Part shown: piece by piece, positions 8,846-17,516 of the stretch
Numbering within the stretch: position 1 is the first letter of the stretch
Layout: each line of letters opens with the position of its first letter
NCBI GenBank assembly: GCA_019083985.1
Contig: JAHRCV010000002.1
Coordinates: 372,001-436,000 of the forward strand
DNA: 64,000 bases
Source of the DNA: Rhizobiales bacterium TNE-4
GTDB lineage: Bacteria > Pseudomonadota > Alphaproteobacteria > Rhizobiales > Beijerinckiaceae
Reading direction: 5' to 3'
The notes under the pieces: generated by a model
What the model was told of the DNA's origin: nothing
Database searches by the model: none
Seen by the model: the letters and a program-made list of their open reading frames with translations, nothing else
Translations under genes and position numbers: made by a program

Positions 8846-9820
8846 TCACATCCTGACGAGAATTTTGCCTTTGGCCTGACGCGCCGCGATGCGGGCGATG
8901 GCATCGTGCGCTTGTTCAAGCGGTACAATCTCATCCGCTTCATCGCGGATTTTGCCCTCCGCCGTCCAACGCAGAAGCTGCGCATTGTTGGCGGCATTCG
9001 CCTCAGGCTCTTTCTCGGCGAAGGCACCCCAGAACACGCCGCGAATATCGCAGCCTTTCAAGAGCGTGAGGTTGAGCGGAATTTTCGGGATCGTTCCAGA
9101 TGCAAATCCGATCACGAGGAAGCGCCCCTTCCACGCAATGGCGCGCAACGCCAATTCTGCCAAATCCCCGCCCACCGGATCGTAAATGACATCGGCACCG
9201 TGACCATCTGTCAGGCGCTTTAACCCGTCGCGGAGATTGTCTTGCGTGTAATCAAGGAGCGCATCTGCACCAGAGGCTTGCGCCAGCGCGAGCTTGTCAG
9301 CCGATGACGCACACGCAATCACGCGTGCCCCCAGTAATTTTCCAAGCTTCACAGCAGCAAGACCTGCGCCACCGGCCGCACCCAACACAACGAGTGTTTC
9401 GTCGGGCTTCAATGCGCCGCGATCTTTCAACGCATGCAGCGATGTTCCATAGGTGACAAGGAGACCGGCGGCATCGGCATCGCTGACGCCATCGGGAATG
9501 CGGACGATACGATTGGCCGGAACAGCCACATGGGAGCGGCACGCGCCATAGGTGACATAAGCGGCTACACGCTCGCCGACCGCAAAGCCTGTGACGTTCG
9601 TGCCAAGAGCGACAATGGTGCCCGCTAATTCACCGCCCGGCGAAAATGGCGGCTCGGGCTTGAATTGATATTGGCCGCGGATGATCAGCGTGTCGAAAAA
9701 ATTCAAGCCGCAATGGCTGACCGCAACAACCACTTCATCCGCTGCAGGAACAGGATCGGGCAATGTTTCAACGCTGAGTGCATCAAGCCCCGTCAGTGCA
9801 TGGCAGATCAAGGCACGCAT
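8846..9820 (-). CDS. NADPH:quinone oxidoreductase (zeta-crystallin-like MDR)
   Basis: A 324-residue zinc-independent medium-chain dehydrogenase/reductase. The N-terminal GroES-like domain includes HCGLNFFDTLIIRGQY near residue 35. The nucleotide-binding domain has VLGAAGGAGLAAVKLGK near 145, a form of the AAxGGVG motif of quinone oxidoreductases. It lacks the zinc-binding cysteines of alcohol dehydrogenases. Family members transfer one or two electrons from NADPH to quinones or enones. The start codon overlaps the stop of the ECF sigma factor gene by one base (TAATG), with GGAGG just upstream. Translation is therefore coupled to the sigma factor, suggesting an oxidative or electrophile stress role (inference). 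Confidence 0.88.
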   Translation of the reverse strand: MRALICHALTGLDALSVETLPDPVPAADEVVVAVSHCGLNFFDTLIIRGQYQFKPEPPFSPGGELAGTIVALGTNVTGFAVGERVAAYVTYGACRSHVAVPANRIVRIPDGVSDADAAGLLVTYGTSLHALKDRGALKPDETLVVLGAAGGAGLAAVKLGKLLGARVIACASSADKLALAQASGADALLDYTQDNLRDGLKRLTDGHGADVIYDPVGGDLAELALRAIAWKGRFLVIGFASGTIPKIPLNLTLLKGCDIRGVFWGAFAEKEPEANAANNAQLLRWTAEGKIRDEADEIVPLEQAHDAIARIAARQAKGKILVRM

Positions 9821-10476
9821 TAGGAGGCCTCCACCACGCCGGCCGCTTCGAGATTGCGCCTAAGCCGGGTAAACGCCAAACGAATGCGGCTCTTCACCGT
9901 GCCGAGCGGTAGCCCGGTTTTTTCGGCAATGTCGCTGTGTGATAGCCCATCGAAAAAGGCGAGACGGACGAGCGCGAGCTGTTCTTCCGGCAGCGCGGTC
10001 AACGCTTCGCGCACACGGCCCTCACGATCCTGCATGTCGAGCGCCTGATCGAAATCGGGCGTCTCGGACGGTTCATGGGTCGGTTCGAGCGGGTCGACGA
10101 AATCGACCTTGTCGCGGCGCAAAATATCGATGCGACGATTGCGCGCAATGCGGTAGAGCCACGTGGTCACGGACGATTTGGACGGATCGAACAATTCGGC
10201 CTTGCGCCACAAGGTCACCATCACATCCTGCGTGACCTCCTCCGCCGTGCCTGAATCGGCCCCGGCGCGGATCAGCCAGGCCTCGAGCCGGGGGGCAAAA
10301 TGATCGAACAGGCGGGCAAAGGCATCCCGGTCGCGCGAGCGCGCAACCGCGTGGACCCACGCCGCGAGTTCGGAATTGCCGGCCAAAGCTTCAAATCCTC
10401 GTCGATACCAATGGACAACCTGTCCCGGAACGAAGAGCCAAGCCTCCGTCGGTGTCGGGAATGTGGCACGACCCAT
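9820..10476 (-). CDS. ECF-type sigma-70 family RNA polymerase sigma factor
   Basis: A 218-residue extracytoplasmic-function sigma factor. Region 2 covers about residues 50-125 (FDHFAPRLEAWLIRAGAD, then EEVTQDVMVTLWRKA, then YRIARNRRIDILRR), followed by a linker and region 4 near 160-210 (LPEEQLALVRLAFFDGLSHS, then GLPLGTVKSRIRLAFTRLRR). It resembles the RpoE/ChrR-type ECF group, whose members usually sit beside a cupin anti-sigma gene. No anti-sigma gene is adjacent here; the downstream partner is a quinone reductase. The first 30-45 residues are poorly conserved and the true start may be internal. It is divergent from ialB. Confidence 0.9.
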   Translation of the reverse strand: MGRATFPTPTEAWLFVPGQVVHWYRRGFEALAGNSELAAWVHAVARSRDRDAFARLFDHFAPRLEAWLIRAGADSGTAEEVTQDVMVTLWRKAELFDPSKSSVTTWLYRIARNRRIDILRRDKVDFVDPLEPTHEPSETPDFDQALDMQDREGRVREALTALPEEQLALVRLAFFDGLSHSDIAEKTGLPLGTVKSRIRLAFTRLRRNLEAAGVVEAS

Positions 10477-10546
10477 TCGTCCTGAAAACCTTACACTCGT
10501 TATCCAACCCTTTTGACGGCAAAAAATGTGGAAAGCGGGCTCAGGG

Positions 10547-10562
10547 TTAGCGGATCTTTAAC
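10547..10562. promoter_or_regulatory. CtrA-like box between the ECF sigma and IalB genes
   Basis: The sequence reads TTAG-N7-TTAAC, one mismatch from the CtrA consensus TTAA-N7-TTAA(C). It lies about 100 bases before ialB and about 70 bases before the sigma factor gene, inside their shared divergent promoter region. The match is seen; binding by CtrA is inferred. Confidence 0.4.
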
Positions 10563-10661
10563 GGACCCGGCACAGGGTGTTTGCAACCCGGCATCCGGTT
10601 CGGTATCGGTGGCGGTCCCATCGGTATGGGCAGGGGGCGGGTCCCGGAGTAAAGTGACGCG

Positions 10662-11261
10662 ATGATTCGAAGCTTCCTTTCACGCGGCGCGCTCGCCGCC
10701 GGCGTCTTGTTCGCCCTCGCAGCTCCCGCCCTGGCCCAGCAGAGCAAGCCCGCACCCAAGCCGGCTGCCGCCCCGGCCAAGCCTGCGGCAGGCGCCAAGC
10801 CTGCTGCTGCGCCGACGGAGCAGGGACCATTCCTCTTGGCCACTTTTGGCGATTGGGGTGTGTATGCATCCGACACCGCCAATGGCCGCGTCTGCTATGC
10901 GCTCAGCCAACCGAAAGAACGCCTACCGAAAGAACTGAAGCGCGACCCGGGCTTCCTGTTCATCTCGACCCGCCCGGCTGAGGGCGTGCGCAACGAGATC
11001 AGCATCATCACCGGCTTCCCGACCAAGGATAATGCGCCGGGCGACTTCGCCATTGGCAGCACGACCTACAAGCTGGTGCAGAAGGGCAATTCGGCGTGGC
11101 TTGGCAATCCGGCGCAGGACCCTGCGGCCATTGAGACCATGAAGAAGGGCTCGACGCTGACGACCAAGACCGTCTCGGGCAAAGGCAATGTCACGACCGA
11201 CCGCTATAGCCTCAACGGGCTTGGGCAGGCGCTCGATCGGATCAAGAAGGAATGCCCATAA
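10662..11261 (+). CDS. Invasion-associated locus B (IalB) family periplasmic protein
   Basis: A 199-residue exported protein. Residues 1-26 form a signal peptide (basic start, hydrophobic core, cleavage after ALA). A linker of Ala/Pro/Lys follows to about residue 50. The IalB domain includes TFGDWGVYASD near 68 and an internal cysteine in GRVCYALSQP, paired with a second cysteine near the C-terminus (KKECP), so a disulfide is possible. The family was named in Bartonella but is widespread in free-living Hyphomicrobiales, where it is an envelope protein of unclear role. The name does not imply virulence. Confidence 0.87.
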   Translation: MIRSFLSRGALAAGVLFALAAPALAQQSKPAPKPAAAPAKPAAGAKPAAAPTEQGPFLLATFGDWGVYASDTANGRVCYALSQPKERLPKELKRDPGFLFISTRPAEGVRNEISIITGFPTKDNAPGDFAIGSTTYKLVQKGNSAWLGNPAQDPAAIETMKKGSTLTTKTVSGKGNVTTDRYSLNGLGQALDRIKKECP

Positions 11262-11358
11262 CGGGCTCGTAAAGGGCTCATGACGGCTTCTTGGCGGCCG
11301 CGCTTGGCGGCCCTCCCCCTTCCATGATAGGGAACCGGCCTTCCAGAAAGGCCGGACC

Positions 11359-12630
11359 ATGAGCATCGCCGAAAGCGCATCCGCACGCGCTGACGCCCCC
11401 TTCGTCGAAAAGACGCCCGAGATGATCGCCGCGACATTGCGCGGCGAGCAGCCTTCGCTCGTCGGTCTCACCCGTGGCCAGCTCAAGGATGCGCTCGCCT
11501 CCATCGGCGTGCCCGAGCGCGAATTGAAGATGCGTGTCTCGCAGCTCTGGCATTGGATCTATCATCGCGGCGCAACCGATTTCGCCGCCATGCTGAATGT
11601 CTCCAAGCATTTGCGCGCCACATTGGCAGAGCGCTTCACGCTTGACCGGCCCGAAGTCGTCTCCGAACAGATCTCGGTCGATGGCACGCGCAAATGGCTG
11701 ATCCGCATGCAGCCTGTCGGCCCGCATGATAAGGGCGCCGAGATCGAAGCCGTCTATATCCCCGAAAGTGATCGCGGCACGCTCTGCGTTTCCTCGCAGG
11801 TCGGCTGCACGCTCACCTGTTCGTTCTGCCACACCGGCACGCAACGGCTTGTTCGCAACCTGACGGCAGCAGAAATCGCCGCACAGATCGTCGTGGCGCG
11901 CGACCGGTTGGGTGACTGGCCAGGCGCCGAACGGCCCACCAACGGGCTTGTGCCCGATGCCGATCGCGCTGTGTCAAACATCGTGCTGATGGGCATGGGC
12001 GAGCCGCTTTATAATTTCGAGAATGTGCGCGACGCGATGGAAGTCGTCACCGATGGCGAAGGGCTGTCGCTGTCCCGCCGCCGCATCACGCTTTCGACAT
12101 CGGGCGTCGTGCCAAACATTGTGCGCGCCGGCGAAGAGATCAATTCCATGCTGGCGATTTCGCTGCATGCCGTGCGCGACGATCTGCGCAACACGCTGGT
12201 GCCGCTCAACAAGAAATATCCGATCAAGGAATTGCTCGACGCCTGCCGGAACTATCCCGGCCTATCGAACGCCCGCCGCATCACATTCGAATATGTGATG
12301 CTGAAGGGCGTGAACGATTCCGACGCTGATGCGCGTGAATTGGTGCGTTTGCTCAAAGGCATTCCGGCGAAGATCAACCTCATTCCGTTCAACCCTTGGC
12401 CGGGCACCAAATATGAGTGCTCGGATTGGGACCGCATTGAAGCGTTTTCAGAAATTGTCTTCCGGGCGGGTTATGCATCTCCGGTGCGCACGCCGCGCGG
12501 GCGGGATATTCTCGCGGCCTGCGGTCAATTGAAGAGCGAAACGGAAAAGCTGCGCGCCCGCGCTCGCCTGATGCTCGAAACGGGAATCGGCGCCGAAGGC
12601 GTCTATGCCGCCGGTGCGGGCGAAGAATAA
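11359..12630 (+). CDS. rlmN: 23S rRNA/tRNA adenine-2 methyltransferase (radical SAM)
   Basis: A 423-residue RlmN. It is a radical SAM enzyme that makes 2-methyladenosine at A2503 of 23S rRNA and A37 of some tRNAs through a methylcysteine intermediate. The CxxxCxxC iron-sulfur motif is in [12 protein letters not shown] near residue 150. The SAM-binding [12 protein letters not shown] follows near 213, and the second catalytic cysteine is in [10 protein letters not shown] near 389. It is somewhat longer than the E. coli enzyme at both ends. The ATG at 11359 follows a weak AAGG. It is a single-gene unit, followed by about 390 bases of repeat-rich DNA. Confidence 0.95.
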   Translation: MSIAESASARADAPFVEKTPEMIAATLRGEQPSLVGLTRGQLKDALASIGVPERELKMRVSQLWHWIYHRGATDFAAMLNVSKHLRATLAERFTLDRPEVVSEQISVDGTRKWLIRMQPVGPHDKGAEIEAVYIPESDRGTLCVSSQVGCTLTCSFCHTGTQRLVRNLTAAEIAAQIVVARDRLGDWPGAERPTNGLVPDADRAVSNIVLMGMGEPLYNFENVRDAMEVVTDGEGLSLSRRRITLSTSGVVPNIVRAGEEINSMLAISLHAVRDDLRNTLVPLNKKYPIKELLDACRNYPGLSNARRITFEYVMLKGVNDSDADARELVRLLKGIPAKINLIPFNPWPGTKYECSDWDRIEAFSEIVFRAGYASPVRTPRGRDILAACGQLKSETEKLRARARLMLETGIGAEGVYAAGAGEE

Positions 12631-12659
12631 AGTTCGTCCGCGTCGACTAATCAATAAAT

Positions 12660-12704
12660 CCTCGTGGTTCGAGACGCTGCTACGCGGCTCCTCACCATGA
12701 GGGC
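12660..12704 (+). repeat. Solo family-B palindromic repeat
   Basis: Arms CCTCGTGGTTCGAGACG and CTCCTCACCATGAGG around a short loop, matching the B half of the composite repeats elsewhere, but without an A partner directly beside it. Confidence 0.85.
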
Positions 12705-12800
12705 TTGAAAATATCGCCCCATGGATCACCACGGCGCGTTCCACGCCTCGCAATGACGAGGCTTATTGTGATGCATCCGTGTGAGCGCGCGCAGAAACCT

Positions 12801-12846
12801 CGTTCGTCTTTGCGAGGAGAGTGAAGCCCGACGCGGCAATCCATCA
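12801..12846 (+). repeat. Family-C dispersed repeat, copy 1
   Basis: Contains TGCGAGGAG, then GAAGCCCGACG and GGCAATCCATC. A related block occurs at 27971-28009 (GGCGAGGAG, TAAGCCCAACG, GGCAATCCATC). It looks like a degraded short interspersed repeat, distinct from families A and B. Confidence 0.5.
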
Positions 12847-12863
12847 ATCAATATACGCCAATC

Positions 12864-12983
12864 CCCTCATCCTGAGGGGCGATGCGAAAGCATCGCGTCT
12901 CGAAGGACGAGGGAGTCCAGATTGCAACACGCAACACCCTCGTGGTTCGAGACGCCGCTGACGCGGCTCCTCACCATGAGGGC
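12864..12983 (+). repeat. A-B composite palindromic repeat, copy 1
   Basis: The A palindrome (12864-12913) carries CCTCATCCTGAGG and TCTCGAAGGACGAGG around a GATGC/GCATC stem. After a 23-base spacer comes an inverted B palindrome (12937-12983) carrying CCTCGTGGTTCGAGACG and CTCCTCACCATGAGG. It is downstream of both converging genes. Confidence 0.9.
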
Positions 12984-13019
12984 TTGAGATTGCCGCCGCC
13001 ATGGATGGCGCGTGCACCC

Positions 13020-14336
13020 TCAATTCAACAAGGGTGACCACGCCGGATCGGAGCCGAAGCCCGGCGTCTGGATCGGCATTTCCACACGGCCGGTGATATC
13101 GACCATGAACAGGCGCGGACCGGAATTGCCGCCCGCATCGCGGAAAAACATCAGGTAGCGACCATTGGGAGCCCAAGTCGGCCCTTCATTGTGGAAGCCT
13201 TCCGTGAGGATGCGCTCACCCGAGCCATCCGGCTTCATGATGCCGATGGAGAATGTGCCGCCCTTCTGGCGCGTGAACGCGATATAATCACCGCGCGGTG
13301 ACCACACCGGCGTTGAATAACGGCCATCGCCGAACGAAATACGACGCGCAGCGCCACCGCCTGCCGGCATCACGTAAATCTGCTGCGAGCCACCGCGATC
13401 ACTTTCAAACACGATCTGCGACCCATCCGGTGAATAGGACGGGGACGTATCAATCGCATTTGCATCGGTGAGGCGTGTCGTATTACGCGAGCGCAAATCC
13501 ATCACGAACAGATTGGACGATGCACCTTGCGAAAGCGACATGACCACCTTCTGCCCATCGGGCGAGAAACGTGGCGAAAAGGTCATGCCCGGGAAGTTAC
13601 CAACCATCTCACGCTGGCCGGTTTCGATATTGAGCAAGTACACTTTCGGATCGCCATTCCCGAAAGACATATAGGTCACATCCTGCGACGAAGGCGAGAA
13701 GCGCGGCGTCACCACGAGATCTTCGCCGCGCGTCAGATAACGCACATTCGCGCCATCCGAATCCATGATCGCCAGTTTCTTGACGCGCTTGTCCTTCGGT
13801 CCCGTCTCATCGACGAAGACGATGCGGGAATCGAAGAAACCTTTTTCACCCGTCAGACGCGAATAGATTGCATCGGCGATGATATGAGCGACGCGGCGCC
13901 AATTGTTAGGATCGGTGAAATATTGCTGACCCGTGAGCTGCTGGCCAGCAAACACGTCCCACAGGCGAAACTCGGCCTTGAGACGGCCAGAAGGGTCACG
14001 CACGATCTTGCCCGTCACAAGCGCCTGCGCGTTGATCACTTTCCATGAATCAAATTTCGGCGCGACATCAGGGTTCACGGCCTTTTCGATGAAGGCCGCC
14101 TTGTCGATTGGTAGAAACACACCCGAGCGCTTCAGATCGGCCGTGATGACGGCGGCGATGTTACGACCCAATTCCGGATCAGTGCCGGTGAAATCGGCAA
14201 TCGCGATCGGCAGCGGCTGGAATTGGCCGCGATCGAGCGTGATGGCAATTTCAGCCTGCGCACGCGGCGCGGCAGCCGACAATCCGGCGAAGCACGCCAG
14301 AGCGGAGAGAGCAAGAAACGCAAAACGATGGCGCAT
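13020..14336 (-). CDS. tolB: Tol-Pal system protein TolB
   Basis: A 438-residue periplasmic protein. Residues 1-27 are a signal peptide ([18 protein letters not shown] core, cleavage near QA). The N-terminal domain to about 170 precedes a six-bladed beta-propeller with repeats such as [43 protein letters not shown] and [14 protein letters not shown]. TolB binds Pal and links it to TolA during outer-membrane constriction at division. I chose the ATG at 14336 for its signal peptide. An ATG at 14384 would overlap the tolA stop (ATGA) and add 16 residues before it. It is the last gene of the tolQRAB group here; pal does not follow. Confidence 0.94.
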   Translation of the reverse strand: MRHRFAFLALSALACFAGLSAAAPRAQAEIAITLDRGQFQPLPIAIADFTGTDPELGRNIAAVITADLKRSGVFLPIDKAAFIEKAVNPDVAPKFDSWKVINAQALVTGKIVRDPSGRLKAEFRLWDVFAGQQLTGQQYFTDPNNWRRVAHIIADAIYSRLTGEKGFFDSRIVFVDETGPKDKRVKKLAIMDSDGANVRYLTRGEDLVVTPRFSPSSQDVTYMSFGNGDPKVYLLNIETGQREMVGNFPGMTFSPRFSPDGQKVVMSLSQGASSNLFVMDLRSRNTTRLTDANAIDTSPSYSPDGSQIVFESDRGGSQQIYVMPAGGGAARRISFGDGRYSTPVWSPRGDYIAFTRQKGGTFSIGIMKPDGSGERILTEGFHNEGPTWAPNGRYLMFFRDAGGNSGPRLFMVDITGRVEMPIQTPGFGSDPAWSPLLN

Positions 14337-14380
14337 GGCAGTCTTTGTCCTGTCATGAAAGATGCAAGCGAGCATGGCGG

Positions 14381-15508
14381 TCATCCCAACATCTCCCGAG
14401 CGTCGAAGGTGATGCTCCAATCCTTCCAATCATTGAAGAACGGAGCGAATTGTTGCGGAATACGGAACGGTGAGCAGCGGCGAATGGCGCGCATGGCGCT
14501 CTCGGCAACGGGCCGGAACGCGGGATCGGACGAATTATTCACAAGCACCGGCTGGCCCTGCAATTCACCGCTTTGCGATAGCTGCATTTTGACAATCGGC
14601 TTGACGTTTTCAGCACCTGCGAGTCCGGCGGGTGGGCTCCAGCATTGCGCAAGCTGTTCCTTCAACAACGCGCCTAATTGATCGCGCTGGCTGGGGTTAA
14701 GTTTCGGCCCCGTGGCATTGGCCGCACCAAGGGCCGCCGTGCGGTTGACCTCAGCGGCAGACGCCGCCTGCTGTTGCGGCTTTTCTTTCGACTCAAGCAA
14801 TTTCTTGATGTCGTTCGGATTGAATTGCGGCGCGTCCGGCTTTTTCTCAGCCTGTTTCTTCGCCTGTTCAGCCGCCAGCGCCGCGAGCTTTTTCTGCTCT
14901 TCGGCTTTTTGCTTGGCTTCGGCTTCGGCCTTCGCTTTGGCCGCAGCGTCAGCCTTGGCTTTCGCCTCCGCTTTGGCTTTTGCTTCAGCCTCGGCCTTTT
15001 CCTTGGCTTCAGCTTCCTTCTTCGCCTTCTCGATGGCTTCGGCTTCCGCTTCGGCCTTGCGCGCGGCCGCTTCGACTTTTGCCTTCGCTTCCTGCTGCAC
15101 GGCCTTGGCCTTCGCTTCGGCTTCTGCTTGTTGCTTTTGCTGTTCAGCCTTCTCGGCTTCCGCTTTCGCCTTATCGGGCTCAGGCTCGGGCGGACGGCTG
15201 GGCGGCACCGGAATGTCGCGCTTGGCGTCGGCATTCTCGGGCTTCAATTCTTCCTGCTGCGCCACACGTTGCGCGCGCGGCTTTGGCGTCTCGACCTTTT
15301 GCGGCGGGGCGGTTTTTTCGCCCTTCGTCACGGTCGCCGGTTGAGAGAGATCGACAAGATCGACGGGAACCGCCTCCGGCGCTTCCTCGAATTTCGGTGT
15401 GAACGCGAAGGCAATGAGCGTCGACAGCAAAAGACCGGCATGCAGCATCCCCGAGAGCGGCAGGCCCGGCTGGGACCAATCGATCTGGAAACGCTCGCGC
15501 CAATTCAT
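14381..15508 (-). CDS. tolA: Cell-envelope protein TolA
   Basis: A 375-residue TolA. The anchor helix [17 protein letters not shown] is at about residues 20-36. A Pro-rich linker follows, then a long Ala/Lys/Glu helical stretch (about 105-235) of [10 protein letters not shown] type that spans the periplasm, then a C-terminal globular domain (about 270-370) with the cysteine pair CWSPP and RRCSPF. TolA transmits TolQR motor movement to TolB/Pal. The repetitive middle produces long meaningless open frames on the other strand. It overlaps tolR by four bases upstream. Confidence 0.92.
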   Translation of the reverse strand: MNWRERFQIDWSQPGLPLSGMLHAGLLLSTLIAFAFTPKFEEAPEAVPVDLVDLSQPATVTKGEKTAPPQKVETPKPRAQRVAQQEELKPENADAKRDIPVPPSRPPEPEPDKAKAEAEKAEQQKQQAEAEAKAKAVQQEAKAKVEAAARKAEAEAEAIEKAKKEAEAKEKAEAEAKAKAEAKAKADAAAKAKAEAEAKQKAEEQKKLAALAAEQAKKQAEKKPDAPQFNPNDIKKLLESKEKPQQQAASAAEVNRTAALGAANATGPKLNPSQRDQLGALLKEQLAQCWSPPAGLAGAENVKPIVKMQLSQSGELQGQPVLVNNSSDPAFRPVAESAMRAIRRCSPFRIPQQFAPFFNDWKDWSITFDAREMLG

Positions 15509-15957
15509 TTTGCCGCTTCCGGCTCGTTCACAAGTGCCACTTTGCGGAAACCGCCAGCGGTGATCGCTGCCATCAATTCCGCGACGCGGCCATAGGCAAT
15601 GGATTTGTCAGCGCGCACATAGATGCGCTCATCCGCACCCGTCTTCGCCACCGCCTGCAATTTCACCGCGATATCAGAAAGCGCAATCGGCTCCTCCATC
15701 ACATAGATCTTGCCATCCGCCTTGATCGAAATGGTGAGCGGCACCTTGTCGATATTGAGCGGCGCCGCTTTGGTCTGCGGCAGATCAAGCGGCACGCCCG
15801 TGGCGAGCAAGGGCGCGGCCACCATGAAGATGATCAAAAGAACAAGCATGACGTCGATGAACGGCGTCATGTTGATGTCAGCGATGGGCGCGTGCTTGCG
15901 GCTGCCGCGTCGTCTGCGACCGCCGCCTCCTCCGCCCCCTGCCATGGACATGGCCAT
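15505..15957 (-). CDS. tolR: Tol-Pal proton-channel subunit TolR (ExbD family)
   Basis: A 150-residue ExbD/TolR protein. A basic, Gly-rich start is followed by DINMTPFIDVMLVLLIIFMV at about residues 27-46, with the aspartate needed for proton flow in FIDVMLVL. A small periplasmic domain follows that uses ISIKADGKIYV near 75. TolR forms the stator with TolQ and energises TolA. It lies 12 bases after tolQ and overlaps tolA by four, as expected for one operon. Confidence 0.94.
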   Translation of the reverse strand: MAMSMAGGGGGGGRRRRGSRKHAPIADINMTPFIDVMLVLLIIFMVAAPLLATGVPLDLPQTKAAPLNIDKVPLTISIKADGKIYVMEEPIALSDIAVKLQAVAKTGADERIYVRADKSIAYGRVAELMAAITAGGFRKVALVNEPEAAK

Positions 15958-15969
15958 TGGCTATCCTCC

Positions 15970-16689
15970 TCAGGCGGCGATGCGTTCGTCGATCTGGCGC
16001 GAGAGAATTGCGGAGAATTCATCCGCATAAGCCTCAAGCCGCGCCTGCTGCTTATTGGCTTCCGCCTGCAGCTTGTTGTAGGCGATGACCGCCGGAATGG
16101 CGGCGAAAAGGCCAATCGCGGTGGCAAACAAAGCTTCCGCAATGCCGGGCGCAACCACTGCAAGCGATGTGTTCTTCGATGCGGCAATCGAGCGGAACGA
16201 CGTCATGATGCCCCACACCGTGCCGAACAGGCCGATGAAGGGCGAGGCCGAACCGATGGTCGCCAACACCAGCAATTTCGATTCAAACCGTTCACGCTCG
16301 CGCTGGATCGTCACGTCGAGCACCTTGTCGATCCGTTGACCGAGATTGGCGAAAGAACGGCCAGGATTTTCAACAGCGCGCTTCCATTCGCGCATGGCGG
16401 CCACGAAAACGGCCGCCATCGCACCGGCCGGGCGATCAACCAGCATCTGGTACAATTCTTCCAGCGATTGGCCGGACCAGAACACTTCCTCGAAGCGATC
16501 CATCGCACGCTCGGAGCGGCGGAAGAACAGACTCTTGTCGATGATAATGGCCCATGACCAGACCGAAGCGGCCATCAACCCGAGCATCACGAATTTCACC
16601 ACGAAATGCGCGTGCCAGAACATGGACCAGAGGGTGATATCGCCGCCCGCTGCCCCAAGGCCCGCTTGCACGACTTCGGTTCCGTTCAT
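15970..16689 (-). CDS. tolQ: Tol-Pal proton-channel subunit TolQ (MotA/ExbB family)
   Basis: A 239-residue inner-membrane protein with three helices: about residues 25-47, then GSASPFIGLFGTVWGIMTSF near 150, then AEALFATAIGLFAAIPAVIAY near 185. The last two helices carry the MotA/TolQ/ExbB signature. TolQ with TolR makes the proton channel that drives TolA. It is the first gene of tolQRAB. A perfect TTAA-N7-TTAA site lies about 170 bases upstream. Confidence 0.95.
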   Translation of the reverse strand: MNGTEVVQAGLGAAGGDITLWSMFWHAHFVVKFVMLGLMAASVWSWAIIIDKSLFFRRSERAMDRFEEVFWSGQSLEELYQMLVDRPAGAMAAVFVAAMREWKRAVENPGRSFANLGQRIDKVLDVTIQRERERFESKLLVLATIGSASPFIGLFGTVWGIMTSFRSIAASKNTSLAVVAPGIAEALFATAIGLFAAIPAVIAYNKLQAEANKQQARLEAYADEFSAILSRQIDERIAA

Positions 16690-16859
16690 ACGCCTGTTCC
16701 TTTCCGCGGGACCGACCTTGGATAAGGCGGCCCGGTTGAACGCATTCGCTTGTGCTGGATCTCAGCCTCCCGAATGGCGGCGAAATCCGGCGAAACAAGG
16801 GCGCTTTCAGGCCGAATCGGCCCGCAATTGCCCGTTTTCGAGCAAGTGGACCTTTATGA

Positions 16860-16874
16860 TTAAGAGGGAGTTAA
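16860..16874. promoter_or_regulatory. Candidate CtrA binding site upstream of tolQ
   Basis: TTAA-GAGGGAG-TTAA followed by G is an exact match to the CtrA core TTAA-N7-TTAA. It lies in the 269-base gap between the ybgC stop and the tolQ start, about 170 bases before tolQ. CtrA is the cell-cycle response regulator of alphaproteobacteria, and Tol-Pal acts at division, so the site is plausible. Binding is not shown by sequence alone. Confidence 0.5.
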
Positions 16875-16958
16875 GAAACCGCATCATCCCACAAAGGGAG
16901 AGCCGGTTTGCGGCCCAAGATGATGCGAAACAGAAGAAATGGGTTCGCGCCCGTCAGG

Positions 16959-17354
16959 TTAGCCGGCCGGAATTTGAGCCCGGATGGAATCGGGCAGACG
17001 CGTCGGCCGCCCCTCCTTCAGAATCACCACAAGCACCTCGGCCGTGGTCAGAACCTCGTTGCCACGCAGAATGCGCTGGGACAGCTCCATCGAAGCGCCA
17101 CCGAATTTCACGGCCTTGGTCTCAACAACCAGTTCATCATCCATCAAAGCGGGCTTGAGCCAATCGACGGCCATACGGCGCACGACGAAATAGACGCCCG
17201 TCTCACGATGCAGGGCTTGCTGGTCAATGCCGCAGGAACGGATGAACTCGGTCCGCCCGCGCTCGAAAAAGCGCAAATAGGAGGCGTGATAGACAACGCC
17301 GGAGAAATCCGTGTCCTCGTAATAAACGCGCAGGGGGAAACGATGATGGGTCAA
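16959..17354 (-). CDS. ybgC: Tol-Pal-associated acyl-CoA thioesterase YbgC
   Basis: A 131-residue hot-dog-fold thioesterase. The catalytic block YYEDTDFSGVVYHASYLRFF is at residues 11-30, with the active-site aspartate D16 and histidine H23. The family hydrolyses short or long acyl-CoA and is almost always next to tolQ. It lies upstream of tolQ on the same strand, with 269 bases between that hold a possible CtrA site, so tolQ may have its own promoter. A repeat element separates it from ruvB. Confidence 0.92.
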   Translation of the reverse strand: MTHHRFPLRVYYEDTDFSGVVYHASYLRFFERGRTEFIRSCGIDQQALHRETGVYFVVRRMAVDWLKPALMDDELVVETKAVKFGGASMELSQRILRGNEVLTTAEVLVVILKEGRPTRLPDSIRAQIPAG

Positions 17355-17399
17355 TGATCTCTCCCACGCGGAACACCATAATGCCCCGTTGCCTTTTGA

Positions 17400-17511
17400 G
17401 CCTCATCCTGAGGAGCCCCGCAAGGGGCGTCTCGAAGGACGAGGCGCTTCACACACTTGAGTGCACCCTCTTGGTTCGAGACGCGGCTGCGCCGCTCCTC
17501 ACCATGAGGGC
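17400..17511 (+). repeat. A-B composite palindromic repeat, copy 2
   Basis: A half at 17400-17445 (loop CCCCGCAAGGGG) and inverted B half at 17466-17511 (loop GCGGCTGCGCCGC). It fills nearly all of the 162 bases between the ruvB stop and the ybgC start and ends five bases from the ruvB stop, so its hairpins would form at the 3' end of the ruvB mRNA. Confidence 0.9.
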
Positions 17512-17516
17512 GCATA

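Larger units (their letters stand above)
12631..13019. other. 389-base intergenic region built of repeats
   Basis: The region lies between the rlmN stop and the tolB stop, which converge. It holds one solo family-B palindrome (12660-12704), a family-C remnant (12801-12846) and a full A-B composite (12864-12983). I see no gene. In many alphaproteobacteria pal would follow tolB here; it does not. Confidence 0.75.

Noticed and set aside
12660-12704. tRNA T-loop-like GGTTCGA inside repeat B
   Set aside because: No acceptor stem, anticodon arm or CCA-side match surrounds it; the same string recurs in every B repeat.
12660-12983. CRISPR array
   Set aside because: The repeats are palindromic pairs scattered over 35 kb, not evenly spaced, and no cas gene is present.
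14678-15595. 305-residue open frame opposite tolA/tolR
   Set aside because: It is the antisense of the Ala/Lys repeat region of TolA and gives a low-complexity Arg/Leu/Phe protein.
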